A stretch of DNA of 64,000 bases from JAFMKE01 sp964655225 (GTDB taxonomy: Bacteria; Bacteroidota; Bacteroidia; Chitinophagales; UBA8649): positions 1 through 64,000 of the forward strand of contig CAZZMB010000001.1 in the NCBI GenBank assembly GCA_964655225.1, written 5' to 3'. This document shows positions 8,945 through 17,825 of this stretch, in pieces. The position numbers and the translations under genes are program-made. Position 1 is the first letter of the stretch. Each line of letters starts with the position of its first letter. The notes beneath the pieces are model-generated. The model searched no databases. It saw only the letters and a list, made by a program, of their open reading frames with translations, and was not told where the DNA came from.

Positions 8945-10291
8945 TTAGAAAACACCGACATAGTTACTTGGGCTAATATTTTTTAACTCTTTTTTTAATG
9001 TGTCAGATACAGTCAAGTCATCGATGAAAGCATGAATCTCTTTTTGTCCAACGTGCGAATTTGTTCGGGTTAACTCTTTTAATTGCTCATAAGGATTAGG
9101 TATCCCTTCTCTCCTAAGTATAGTTTGAATGGCTTCAGCTATAACCATCCAGTTGTTATCTAAATCTTTAGCAATCTTTGCTTCATTTAATAATAACTTG
9201 CCTAAGCCTTTTTCTATAGATTTAATTGCAATCAAGGTATGAGCGATGGGAACACCTATATTTCTTAAAACCGTTGAGTCGGTCAAATCACGTTGAAGTC
9301 TTGAAATCGGTAATTTTGCGGCTAAATGTTCGAATAAAGCATTGGCAATTCCTAAGTTTCCTTCTGCATTTTCAAAATCTATTGGGTTTACCTTGTGAGG
9401 CATGGCAGATGATCCAATCTCACCTTTTTTAATTTTCTGCTTGAAATAATCCATGGAAACATAAGTCCAAATATCTCTGCACAAGTCTATTAAAATGGTG
9501 TTGATTCTTTTCCAATTGTCAAAATACGCTGCAAGAAAGTCATAATGCTCAATTTGCGTGGTGTATTGATAACGATATAAGCCAAGTCGTTCCTCTACGA
9601 AGTTGTTGGCAAATTCGATCCAATCAACTTCTGGATAGGCCAAATGATGAGCGTTAAAGTTGCCTGTTGCTCCTCCAAATTTTGCTGCAATAGGCAATTC
9701 TTTTAGCAGATCTACTTGGTTAACCAATCGTTCTACAAACACCATGATTTCTTTTCCTAGTTTACTTGGACTAGCTGGTTGCCCGTGAGTTCTAGCTAAT
9801 AGTGGAATATCTTTCCATTCCGCAGCTAATTCCTCAAGATGGGCGCAGAGCTGTTTAATTAATGGTAAATTAATGTGCTCCTCACAATTGCGAAGCATTA
9901 AAGGGAACGAGGTATTATTGATATCCTGAGAAGTAAGCCCAAAATGAATAAATTCTTTCACTTCATTAAGTCCTAGGTCTTCAAATTTTTCTTTTAGAAA
10001 ATATTCTACTGCTTTGACATCATGATTAGTAGTTTGTTCAATTTTTTTAATGGAAGAGGCATCTTCATCACTAAAATTCTCATAAATATCTCTAAGATCT
10101 TGATATTGGACCTTGCTGAAAGAGGAAAGCTGAGGCAATTTAGCTTCAAATAAGGCGATGAAGTATTCGACTTCAATAATCACTCGATACTTAATTAAAG
10201 CAAATTCAGAGAAATAATCGCTAAGTTCTTGTACTTTACCTGCGTACCTTCCATCTACCGGTGAAATAGCACGTAATGAAGCTTTAGTCAT
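8945..10291 (-). CDS. purB: Adenylosuccinate lyase
   Basis: 448 residues from the chosen start. Catalyses two beta-elimination steps in purine synthesis: SAICAR to AICAR and adenylosuccinate to AMP. The fumarase/aspartase superfamily signature GSSAMPHKVNPIDFENAEGN is present near residue 290, with the catalytic Ser loop; FGLTSQDINNTSFP and ARTHGQPASPSKLGKEI are further active-site segments. The N-terminus ISPVDGRYAGKV matches the E. coli-like long PurB class. A longer frame opens with GTG at 10309, but a perfect -7 box covers 10309-10316, so the transcript must begin downstream and the ATG at 10291 is the true start. Confidence 0.96.
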   Translation of the reverse strand: MTKASLRAISPVDGRYAGKVQELSDYFSEFALIKYRVIIEVEYFIALFEAKLPQLSSFSKVQYQDLRDIYENFSDEDASSIKKIEQTTNHDVKAVEYFLKEKFEDLGLNEVKEFIHFGLTSQDINNTSFPLMLRNCEEHINLPLIKQLCAHLEELAAEWKDIPLLARTHGQPASPSKLGKEIMVFVERLVNQVDLLKELPIAAKFGGATGNFNAHHLAYPEVDWIEFANNFVEERLGLYRYQYTTQIEHYDFLAAYFDNWKRINTILIDLCRDIWTYVSMDYFKQKIKKGEIGSSAMPHKVNPIDFENAEGNLGIANALFEHLAAKLPISRLQRDLTDSTVLRNIGVPIAHTLIAIKSIEKGLGKLLLNEAKIAKDLDNNWMVIAEAIQTILRREGIPNPYEQLKELTRTNSHVGQKEIHAFIDDLTVSDTLKKELKNISPSNYVGVF

Positions 10292-10308
10292 ATTAAAGTA
10301 TTTTGACA

Positions 10309-10316
10309 CAAAAGTA
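10309..10316 (-). promoter_or_regulatory. Bacteroidota -7 box (TACTTTTG) for purB; decides its start
   Basis: TACTTTTG on the minus strand, 17 nt upstream of the ATG at 10291. It overlaps the alternative GTG at 10309, which argues against that start. Confidence 0.7.
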
Positions 10317-10431
10317 AAACATTATGAAGGGTTCTTAGTTTATAATTAAAAATGATTTTCAACATTATGGATGAAAAAATTAAAAGTAAAATTACATTTG
10401 TTGAAATTTTGAACAAAAAAAACATTAAAGA

Positions 10432-12765
10432 ATGTCAAAAAAACTAGTAATCGTTGAGTCTCCTTCCAAAGCAAAAACCATTCAAAAATATTTGGGTGAT
10501 GATTACATTATTGAGTCTTCGTATGGACATGTGAGAGATTTACCTAAAAAGGATATTTCTATTGATGTTTCAAATAATTTTGAACCTAACTATGTAGTTT
10601 CTGACGACAAGAAGGAAGTTGTAAAAAAATTGAAAAAGTTAGCGAAAGAAGTTGATGAAGTGCTGTTAGCAACGGATGAGGACAGGGAAGGAGAAGCAAT
10701 TTCTTGGCACTTGTGTGAGATCTTGGGCTTGGATGCAAAGACTGCAAAACGAATTACTTACACAGAAGTTACGAAGGATGCTATCTTAAAAGCATTAAAT
10801 AATCCTCGAAAATTAAATATGGGTTTGGTTAATGCGCAACAGGCTCGTAGGGTGTTGGATAGAATAGTTGGTTATGAATTGTCTCCTGTTTTGTGGAAAA
10901 AGGTAAAGCCATCGCTCTCTGCTGGTAGAGTCCAATCTGTAGCAGTAAGAATAATTGTAGAGCGAGAAAGAGAAATCATAAATTTTGATTCTAATAGTTT
11001 TTATAAAGTATCGGCTTTATTTGACGTTGAAGATAAACAGGGAAGACGAACGGTATTGAAAGCAGAGCTGCCAAAAAGATTGGCTAATGAAGCCGAAGCT
11101 ATGCAATTATTAGAGGAGTGCAAGAACTCTAATTTTACAATCGGTAACATAGAAAAGAAACCCTCTCAAAAAAATCCTGCAGCTCCATTTATAACTTCTA
11201 CCTTACAACAAGAAGCAAGTAGAAAGCTTGGATTTCCTGTCGGGAAAACAATGAGTGTTGCACAAAAACTTTATGAAGCAGGACACATCACCTACATGAG
11301 AACGGATTCTGTAAGTCTCTCTCAAACAGCCGTAAATGCAGCTGTAAATGAAATTACTTCAAGTTATGGTGAGGAGTATGTTAAAGTAAGAAAATTCTCA
11401 ACTAAATCAAAGGACGCGCAAGAAGCTCATGAAGCTATACGTCCTACGAATTTTGGAGAACAAGAGGCGGGCGCCAATTTTGATGAGCAGCGCTTATATG
11501 ATTTAATCTGGAAAAGATCTATTGCATCTCAAATGTCTTCAGCAAAGATTGAGAGAACCATTGTCTCTATAGAAATTAGTGGATCTTCAGATCGATTTCA
11601 AGCCAAAGGAGAAGTCCTCATTTTTGACGGTTTTTTAAAGGTATACTTAGAGGGGAAAGATGAAGAAGATGATGATGACGATGTAAGCGGCATGCTGCCA
11701 CCATTGTCACTGGGTCAGGACTTAGATTTGCAAGAGATAACCGGTACAGAAAGATTTACAAAGCCAAGTGCACGTTACACAGAGGCTAGTTTGGTTAAGA
11801 AACTGGAGGAGTTAGGTATTGGTCGGCCATCTACCTATGCACCAACTATTTCCACAATTCAAAAAAGAGGATATGTGGAAAAAACAAATCGAGATGGAGT
11901 AGAACGAAAATATACAGTGCTCAAGCTTTCAGGCAATCGTATCGATTCAAATCAAGATACTGAAGTTACTGGGGCTGAAAAAATGAAATTGTTTCCATCA
12001 GATATCGGGAGTGTCGTTAATGATTTCTTGATGGAGCATTTTAGCGAAATCATGGAATATGATTTCACTGCCCAAATGGAGCAGTCATTTGATAAAATTG
12101 AAGAGGGTGAAACGGAATGGAGTGCTATGGTTTCTAAGTTTTACAAACCTTTTCATGAATCAGTAGAAGACACTACAGAGAATGCAGATAGAGCTTCTGG
12201 AGAAAGAATTTTAGGTAAAGATCCAAAATCTGGACATACCCTACTAGTGCGCGTAGGTCGATACGGGCCAATGGCTCAAATTGGTGCTCCGGATGAGGTG
12301 GAGAAACCGCAGTACGCTAAATTATTACCGACTCAAAGTATCGAAACGATAACTGCAGAGGAGGCAATTGCATTGTTTATTTTGCCAAGGGTAGTCGGTC
12401 AGTTTGAAGATGAGGAAGTGAAAGCTGCTATCGGTCGATTTGGCCCATATCTCTTGCACAAAAAGAAGTTTGTTTCTATTACAAAGGATAGTGAATTGGA
12501 TCCTTACACGATTCAACTGCCAGATGCGATTCGCTTGATTGAAGAAAAACGAGTGGCAGATGCTAATAAGTTTATCATGGAGTTTGAGGAGGAAGGGATT
12601 CAAGTACTTAATGGTCGTTGGGGACCATATATTCGAAAAGAGAAGAAAAATTTCAAAATACCTAAAGAGGTTGAAGCTGAAAAATTGACTTTACCCGAAG
12701 TGTTGGATATCATCAAAAATCAACCTGCCAAAAGAGGTAAGTCTAAGGCAAAGGCAAAGAAATAA
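10432..12765 (+). CDS. topA: DNA topoisomerase I (type IA)
   Basis: 777 residues. Relaxes negative supercoils by passing a strand through a transient single-strand break. The N-terminal Toprim domain starts KLVIVESPSKAKTIQKYLG and contains the metal-binding ATDEDREGEAISWHL. The active-site tyrosine is in AGHITYMRTDSVSLS (about residue 290). The helical topoisomerase core continues to about residue 590, ending near GIGRPSTYAPTISTIQKRGY and beyond. Instead of cysteine zinc fingers, the C-terminus has repeats of the bacterial topoisomerase C-terminal type (RVGRYGPMAQIG, AIGRFGPYLLHKKKF, NGRWGPYIRKEKK), as in other Bacteroidota, and a basic tail. A gene for a transglutaminase-like protein follows after 3 bp. 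Confidence 0.97.
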   Translation: MSKKLVIVESPSKAKTIQKYLGDDYIIESSYGHVRDLPKKDISIDVSNNFEPNYVVSDDKKEVVKKLKKLAKEVDEVLLATDEDREGEAISWHLCEILGLDAKTAKRITYTEVTKDAILKALNNPRKLNMGLVNAQQARRVLDRIVGYELSPVLWKKVKPSLSAGRVQSVAVRIIVEREREIINFDSNSFYKVSALFDVEDKQGRRTVLKAELPKRLANEAEAMQLLEECKNSNFTIGNIEKKPSQKNPAAPFITSTLQQEASRKLGFPVGKTMSVAQKLYEAGHITYMRTDSVSLSQTAVNAAVNEITSSYGEEYVKVRKFSTKSKDAQEAHEAIRPTNFGEQEAGANFDEQRLYDLIWKRSIASQMSSAKIERTIVSIEISGSSDRFQAKGEVLIFDGFLKVYLEGKDEEDDDDDVSGMLPPLSLGQDLDLQEITGTERFTKPSARYTEASLVKKLEELGIGRPSTYAPTISTIQKRGYVEKTNRDGVERKYTVLKLSGNRIDSNQDTEVTGAEKMKLFPSDIGSVVNDFLMEHFSEIMEYDFTAQMEQSFDKIEEGETEWSAMVSKFYKPFHESVEDTTENADRASGERILGKDPKSGHTLLVRVGRYGPMAQIGAPDEVEKPQYAKLLPTQSIETITAEEAIALFILPRVVGQFEDEEVKAAIGRFGPYLLHKKKFVSITKDSELDPYTIQLPDAIRLIEEKRVADANKFIMEFEEEGIQVLNGRWGPYIRKEKKNFKIPKEVEAEKLTLPEVLDIIKNQPAKRGKSKAKAKK

Positions 12766-12768
12766 TTC

Positions 12769-13635
12769 ATGAGTCAAGGTTCTGAAATAAATGCACTTAT
12801 ACGCCTGCTTGATGATGAAGATCCGGAGGTATTCGAAAACGTCACGAACAGAATTCTTTCTTATGGATCAGAGGTAATTCCCGAGTTGGAGAATGCATGG
12901 GGTAACAGTGCTAATATTAATCTACATGGTCGTATTGAAGAACTTATTCATATTCTTCAATTTAAAAAATTAAAGGAAGATCTTAAGCTATGGATCAATG
13001 ATGATTTGGAGACATTGCTCGATGGTGCCTTGTTGGTGGCAATGTTCCACTTTCCGGACTTAGATAAAGAATTGGCATACCAGTATGTCGATAAAGCAAG
13101 GCAAAAAATATGGTTGGAACTCAGTGAAGGATATACCCCATTGGAGAATGTCAATATTTTTAATCAGGTCTTTTACAGTATAATTGGTTATTCGTGCGTA
13201 AAAGATGAGAATATTGAATCGCACGATTTTTGCCTAAATCATGTTTTAGAAAGTAAGAAAGGGAATGCCATTTCTTTGGGTATTTTATACCTTGTATTGG
13301 CTCAACAATTAGAGCTCCCTATTTATGGTGTTAATCTTTACCGCCACTTTATATTGGCCTATCAAAAAAATTATGTCTTCGATTATGATTTAGATAATTC
13401 ACGAGATACGATTTTCTTCATTAATCCAATGAATAAAGGAGTGCCTTTTCAACGGAGAGAAATTAAAGATTATATCGAGTCTATGAAAATTGAAGAGAAA
13501 GAGAGTTTCTTTAATCCAGCTGCCAACAAAGCCATTATTCGAGAACTGCTCTTCTACCTAAAGTTTCATCTAGTTTTAAAAGGGAAAGATCAAAAAGCAG
13601 AAGAAATTTCTGAGCTGATTGAGCTGTTTGACTAG
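12769..13635 (+). CDS. Transglutaminase-like (Transglut_core2 / SirB1-type) protein
   Basis: 288 residues. N-terminal helices (IRLLDDEDPEVFENVTNRIL) look HEAT-like. The central segment with NVFNQ-type FNQVFYSIIGYS, then GNAISLGILYLVLAQQLELP and GVNLYRHFILAY, matches the Transglut_core2 family (SirB1), in which the catalytic cysteine is commonly replaced: here the position preceding SLGILY is GNAI, so cysteine protease or transglutaminase activity is not expected. Function in Bacteroidota is unknown. It starts 3 bp after topA and is presumably cotranscribed. It converges with the DoxX gene (5-bp gap) with no clear terminator. Confidence 0.75.
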   Translation: MSQGSEINALIRLLDDEDPEVFENVTNRILSYGSEVIPELENAWGNSANINLHGRIEELIHILQFKKLKEDLKLWINDDLETLLDGALLVAMFHFPDLDKELAYQYVDKARQKIWLELSEGYTPLENVNIFNQVFYSIIGYSCVKDENIESHDFCLNHVLESKKGNAISLGILYLVLAQQLELPIYGVNLYRHFILAYQKNYVFDYDLDNSRDTIFFINPMNKGVPFQRREIKDYIESMKIEEKESFFNPAANKAIIRELLFYLKFHLVLKGKDQKAEEISELIELFD

Positions 13636-13640
13636 CTGAT

Positions 13641-14015
13641 TTATTTTTTCGACTGCCACCAAGCAATAATAATCAACAGCAGTTGAATAGGGAATCTAAT
13701 CCACAAAGCTTCCAATTGATTGGTGCCAAGTGATTCTTGAGCACCTTCATTAAAAGCTAAATAAATATTGGCAGGAAATACCGCAAGCAATAGCGCAATG
13801 ATTCCCCAAGCTGCATATTGCCTTATTGGACCATAAATCAATCCGATACCCAGCAGAATCTCTACCAGACCACTCAGATAGACTAAGGTCAAATGAAAGG
13901 GTAGATAAGGAGGCATGATTTTCATGTAAAAGTCTGGATTCACAAAGTGAAGAGCTCCCGCTGTAATATACAACACTCCGAATAAGTAATAGGATATTGT
14001 TTTATATTTTCGCAT
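13641..14015 (-). CDS. DoxX family membrane protein
   Basis: 124 residues with four hydrophobic helices (SYYLFGVLYITAGALHF; VYLSGLVEILLGIGLIYG; WGIIALLLAVFPANIYLAF; IQLLLIIIAW). The motifs GALHFVNPDFY and SGLVEILLGIGL are typical of the DoxX/SURF4-like family. The family is loosely linked to redox or quinone metabolism, but no reaction is established for this subgroup. It lies 31 bp downstream of yqgE on the same strand, so the two may be cotranscribed. Confidence 0.82.
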   Translation of the reverse strand: MRKYKTISYYLFGVLYITAGALHFVNPDFYMKIMPPYLPFHLTLVYLSGLVEILLGIGLIYGPIRQYAAWGIIALLLAVFPANIYLAFNEGAQESLGTNQLEALWIRFPIQLLLIIIAWWQSKK

Positions 14016-14046
14016 TTTTAATTGTACAGTAGTTTTTTTATTGTTT

Positions 14047-14655
14047 CTAGTTTAATTCAGGTCGCTCTGGTAAACTTGCAAGATGATGATACAAGTCACC
14101 TAATCCATTCATGATTTCCTTCCATAGATCGTCACTATTGGAGAAAACTTTATTGGCACTTCCTTTTGCAACAATCCAAGAATCCTCAATTATTTCTTTT
14201 CGCAATTGGCCGGGATCCCAACCTGAATAACCTAATATAAATTTGAAGTGTTTATGGGAAGATTCAGCTGTTTTTATTTTTTCAATCATTTGTTGAAAAT
14301 CGCCACCCCAATAAACACCCGGGAGAATCTCTTGAGCATCCTCAATTTGCAAACTATTGTCATGCAAAAAATAGAGGGAGTCATTAGCGACAGGTCCTCC
14401 AAAATAAACAGGTAGCGCCAAATCATCAAGCTCTTCAATAAAGTCACTGACTAAAAATTCAGTTGGCTTATTTAAAATAAAACCAAAAGAACCCTCTTCT
14501 TTGGAGTGCGCACACATTAAACAAACTGTTCTTTTGAATACATCATCAGCTAGAAAAGGCTGAGAAAGAACAAATGATCCAATACGCAGCTGCTTGCGTA
14601 TTTCTTTTTTATAGTTCCATTTATAGCGATCTAGCTCTTTCTTTTTATTCTCCAT
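14047..14655 (-). CDS. YqgE/AlgH family protein
   Basis: 202 residues. The family core is clear: IGSFVLSQPFLADDVFKRTV, then GSFGFILNKPTEF, VYFGGPVANDSLYFLH and FILGYSGWDPGQLRKEI. YqgE/AlgH is a widespread conserved protein of unknown molecular function (named from an alginate regulation phenotype). The 15-20 residue Lys/Arg-rich N-terminus (ENKKKELDRYKWNYKKEIRK) is longer than in gammaproteobacterial forms and may be a lineage feature. No strong -7 box is visible upstream. Confidence 0.88.
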   Translation of the reverse strand: MENKKKELDRYKWNYKKEIRKQLRIGSFVLSQPFLADDVFKRTVCLMCAHSKEEGSFGFILNKPTEFLVSDFIEELDDLALPVYFGGPVANDSLYFLHDNSLQIEDAQEILPGVYWGGDFQQMIEKIKTAESSHKHFKFILGYSGWDPGQLRKEIIEDSWIVAKGSANKVFSNSDDLWKEIMNGLGDLYHHLASLPERPELN

Positions 14656-14861
14656 AATTCGGGGGTATATGGGTTAATCTATATACACAAGATTCGAAAA
14701 AAAGTTGATAGGAGAAAACTTTTAGGTCAATATTTAGTCAATGTGGATAAATGCTTTAAAAAAGAAGAACTATGCTTTAGAAATAAATTTCTTTGTAGTA
14801 ACTTTGCATCGTTTTTAAATAGGTCCAAAGGCGAAGAGGTTTTAAAGCTAAAATAGATAAT
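14656..14861. other. Divergent intergenic region between yqgE and nqrA
   Basis: About 206 bp. It holds the nqr operon promoter (-7 box at 14799-14806) and a ~55-nt nqrA leader. Nothing else is clear. Confidence 0.6.
14799..14806 (+). promoter_or_regulatory. Bacteroidota -7 box (TAACTTTG) for the nqr operon
   Basis: Perfect TAnnTTTG followed by CATCG. The region 14774-14780 (GCTTTAG) is a weak -33 candidate 18 nt upstream. It leaves a 55-nt leader before the nqrA ATG at 14862. Confidence 0.72.
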
Positions 14862-16505
14862 ATGAAATTAAGTAATCTAACAAAAGCAACAGGTTTAAGT
14901 GTGTGGTTTTCTTCACTTTCTGTTCTAAGCTTTGCCCAGGGATCCGGTGAGGAATCATCCTCAGCAAATTCTTTGGTTATTATGCTCTTTACTTGTGTAA
15001 TGGTGCTTGTTTTGTTTTTAGCAGCCATAATGGGAGATAAGATCATTAAGTTAGCTGCAGGAAAAATAAGGAAAGATAGTGAAGCAAAAGAGTTTGGTTT
15101 AATCCCGTCGATTAAGGAATTAATTTTCGGCACCCAAGATACCGGTCAATCAAAAAAAAAAATAACTAAACTTAGTCGTGGGTTTGATATTAAATTGAAG
15201 GGAAAAGCAAAAAAATCGATTGCTCAATATAACGCAGCTACCTATGCGATAAAACCAACCGATTTTAAAGGACTTCAACCCATTCCTAAGATGCTTCTTA
15301 AGGAAGGAGCTAAAGTAAAAGCTGGAGAAAAAATATTTTATGATAAAGGTTTTGAAGGAGTTTTCTTTACTTCACCTGTAAGTGGTGAGCTAGTAGAAAT
15401 AAGGAGAGCAGAAAAACGCGCTATTGCAGAAATTGTCATCCAATCAGATGGTAAAAACTCCTCGGTTAAATTTAAAGCAGAAGCTCCGAAATATTTGGGT
15501 GAATCAGGTGTGAAAAGTCAATTGTTAGAAAGTGGAGCCTGGACGGCCTTTGTAGAGCGTCCTTTTGGTGTAATTGCTAATCCAACACTTCGCCCAAACA
15601 GTATCCACATTTCTTGTTCAGATACCGCACCCTTAGCTGTTGATTACAGGTATGTTCTTGAACAACTTAATCAAAAAAACATTCAAACAGGCATTGACGC
15701 TTTAAATGAGTTAAGTGATAAAGTTTATTTAAACCTAGACAAGCAGGCCAACAAGTCTACTAAAGTGGACCAACTTGAAGGGGTTGAAATCAATACTTTT
15801 TTAGGCGAGCATCCAGCGGGAAATGTAGGTGTTCAAATCCATCATACTGATGCTATAGCCAAAGGTGATGTGGTATGGACAATCAAAATAGAAGATGTAG
15901 CAACCATTGGTAAACTTTTTAATGAAGGTGTATATGCTCCTGAAAAAATAGTAGCACTTACGGGTTCTATCGTAAAGAATCCTCATTATGTTAAAACAAC
16001 CCAAGGAGCGAATATTGCTCAATTGATCGAAGGGCAAATCCAAGAGGATAATTCTAGAGTTGTTTCAGGAAACGTATTGAGTGGAACACAAATTGCAAAA
16101 GATGGTTTTATTGGAGCTTATGACAACCTGATTAGCGTTATTGAAGAAGGTAATCAGCAAGAGATGTTTGGTTGGATTCTTCCGCAAACGGCAAGACCTA
16201 GTATCTCTCCAACCTTCCCTTGGAGGATGATGGAGCTCGCTCGATTTGATGCCAACACGAACATGCGAGGAGAGCAAAGAGCTTTTGTAGTATCTGGTCA
16301 GTATGAAGAAGTTTTGCCTATGGATGTATATCCGCAATATTTAATGAAGGCAATAATTAAGAATGATTTCGAAGAAATGGAAGGTTTAGGTATTTACGAG
16401 TTAATCGAGGAGGATATCGCAATTTGTGAGTTTGCATGTACCTCAAAACAACCATTGCAAGAAATATTAAGGGAAGGCTTAGATTATATTCGTTCTCAGA
16501 ATTAA
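14862..16505 (+). CDS. nqrA: Na+-translocating NADH:quinone reductase subunit A with membrane-anchored N-terminal extension
   Basis: 547 residues, about 100 more than usual NqrA (~445-450). The NqrA domain starts near residue 101 (ITKLSRGFDIKLKGKAKKSI) and contains FTSPVSGELVEIRRAEKRA, HPAGNVGVQIHHTDAI, KTTQGANIAQLIEGQ and the C-terminal DIAICEFACTSKQPLQEILR. NqrA is the peripheral cytoplasmic subunit associated with quinone binding. The extension has a signal-like stretch (VWFSSLSVLSFAQ), then a membrane helix (LVIMLFTCVMVLVLFLAAIM, residues 39-58), then a basic and charged linker. The junction coincides with a run of 11 A (15152-15162); one base more or less gives an immediate stop. No ATG, GTG or TTG lies just before the NqrA domain, so a separate canonical start is not available. 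First gene of nqrABCDEF. Confidence 0.95.
   Translation: MKLSNLTKATGLSVWFSSLSVLSFAQGSGEESSSANSLVIMLFTCVMVLVLFLAAIMGDKIIKLAAGKIRKDSEAKEFGLIPSIKELIFGTQDTGQSKKKITKLSRGFDIKLKGKAKKSIAQYNAATYAIKPTDFKGLQPIPKMLLKEGAKVKAGEKIFYDKGFEGVFFTSPVSGELVEIRRAEKRAIAEIVIQSDGKNSSVKFKAEAPKYLGESGVKSQLLESGAWTAFVERPFGVIANPTLRPNSIHISCSDTAPLAVDYRYVLEQLNQKNIQTGIDALNELSDKVYLNLDKQANKSTKVDQLEGVEINTFLGEHPAGNVGVQIHHTDAIAKGDVVWTIKIEDVATIGKLFNEGVYAPEKIVALTGSIVKNPHYVKTTQGANIAQLIEGQIQEDNSRVVSGNVLSGTQIAKDGFIGAYDNLISVIEEGNQQEMFGWILPQTARPSISPTFPWRMMELARFDANTNMRGEQRAFVVSGQYEEVLPMDVYPQYLMKAIIKNDFEEMEGLGIYELIEEDIAICEFACTSKQPLQEILREGLDYIRSQN
15152..15162 (+). repeat. A11 homopolymer at the extension/NqrA junction
   Basis: Eleven consecutive A encode the end of Ser97, Lys98-100 and the start of Ile101. 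With 10 A the frame reads into TAA directly; with 12 A it reaches TAA after two more codons. It is either a slippage site or an indel-prone sequencing spot. Confidence 0.9.
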
Positions 16506-16538
16506 AATAATAATCAGTTAATTTAAAGTTAGTTAAGA

Positions 16539-17825
16539 ATGAAGTTTATTAGGGATTTCATGGATAAAATAGAGCCGGACAAAGAAAGTAGGTTCTTACA
16601 TACTTTATGGGATGGTTTTGACACCTTTCTGTATGTTCCAGATCATGTGACCAAGAAAGGGACACATATTAAGGATGGCATGGATTTAAAACGTACGATG
16701 ATCCATGTCGTAATTGCCATGCAGTTTGCATTTCTAATTGGGATGTACAATATAGGTCACCAGCATTATTTTGCATTAGGTTTGTTTCCTGATTTCTTTT
16801 CAGGTTTTGGAACAAAGCTACTTTATGGAGTATTGCAGTATTTGCCCATGATAATCGTTGTCCATTTGGTTGGTTTGGGTATTGAATTTATTTTTGCTAC
16901 CAATAAAGGACATGCAATTGAAGAAGGTTTTTTAGTTTCAGGTTTCTTGATTCCATTGGTTATGCCTCCTGCGACACCCTTGTGGATGGTAGCTTTAGCG
17001 ACGGCATTTGCAGTTGTGGTTGCAAAAGAAGCTTTCGGTGGAACGGGAATGAATATCTTTAATATTGCCTTGATCGCAAGAGTCTTTGTATTCTTTGCTT
17101 TTCCTGCAGAAATTTCAGGTGACGAGATTTGGATAGCGCCTGATTATTCATGGTTACACAAAGGTTTTAGTGCTGTTGCCTCCTTATTCGGAAGTGCAGA
17201 TTTTTTCAGTATGTCTGTTCCAGCTAATTTAGTTGATGGCTATACAGGTGCCACACCGCTATCCCTCGCTTCTAAAGGTGGATGGGAAAGCGTGCAAGCT
17301 TATTCTGTGACAATTCAAGGTCAAGTCTATCACCCGTATGAAGTAAGTAATTTAATTTGGGGTAACGTTCCAGGTTCTGTTGGTGAAGGAAGCAAAATTG
17401 GGGTTATTATCGGTGCATTATTCTTGGTGTTTACGCGAATTGCTAGTTGGAGAATCATGTTGTCAATGGTTTTAGGTACAATGTTTATGTCTATCCTATT
17501 AAACGTCATCAATGCAACCTACAGCAGCGAAGTAACTAATGTTTTCATCAGCGTTCCATGGTACTATCAGTTTGCAATGGGAAGTATGTTCTTTGCCATG
17601 GCATTTATGGCTACTGACCCTGTTACTGCTGCAGGAACGAATACCGGTAAATGGGTGTATGGATTTATGATTGGAGTTGTAGGTATTATTATTAGAGTTT
17701 TAAATCCAGCGTATCCGGAAGGATGGATGCTGGCAATCTTATTATTAAATGTGTTTGCTCCACTTATCGATCACGTGGTGCTGCAACAAAATATTAAAAG
17801 GAGGTTAAGTCGTGTCAAAGCTTAA
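16539..17825 (+). CDS. nqrB: Na+-NQR subunit B
   Basis: 428 residues, integral membrane subunit with covalently bound FMN that takes part in quinone reduction and Na+ transport. The N-terminus (FMDKIEPD, FLYVPDHVTKKGTHIKDGMD) is typical. The ApbE-type flavinylation motif DGYTGATPLS places FMN on Thr239. Further membrane segments include FLVSGFLIPLVMPPATPLWM, EAFGGTGMNIFNIALIARVF and FAMAFMATDPVTAAGTNTGK. It starts 33 bp after nqrA and its last bases overlap the GTG start of nqrC by 14 bp, so translation of B and C is coupled. Confidence 0.97.
   Translation: MKFIRDFMDKIEPDKESRFLHTLWDGFDTFLYVPDHVTKKGTHIKDGMDLKRTMIHVVIAMQFAFLIGMYNIGHQHYFALGLFPDFFSGFGTKLLYGVLQYLPMIIVVHLVGLGIEFIFATNKGHAIEEGFLVSGFLIPLVMPPATPLWMVALATAFAVVVAKEAFGGTGMNIFNIALIARVFVFFAFPAEISGDEIWIAPDYSWLHKGFSAVASLFGSADFFSMSVPANLVDGYTGATPLSLASKGGWESVQAYSVTIQGQVYHPYEVSNLIWGNVPGSVGEGSKIGVIIGALFLVFTRIASWRIMLSMVLGTMFMSILLNVINATYSSEVTNVFISVPWYYQFAMGSMFFAMAFMATDPVTAAGTNTGKWVYGFMIGVVGIIIRVLNPAYPEGWMLAILLLNVFAPLIDHVVLQQNIKRRLSRVKA
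17797..17804 (+). promoter_or_regulatory. Strong Shine-Dalgarno (AAAGGAGG) for nqrC
   Basis: A full Shine-Dalgarno sequence inside the end of nqrB, 7 nt before the GTG start of nqrC. Such strong sites are uncommon in this window and here compensate for the GTG start. Confidence 0.7.

Noticed and set aside
14777..15133. 118-residue minus-strand frame over the nqrA N-terminus
   Set aside because: It opposes the nqr promoter and the nqrA extension; no conserved features. The plus-strand frame has a signal peptide and helix.
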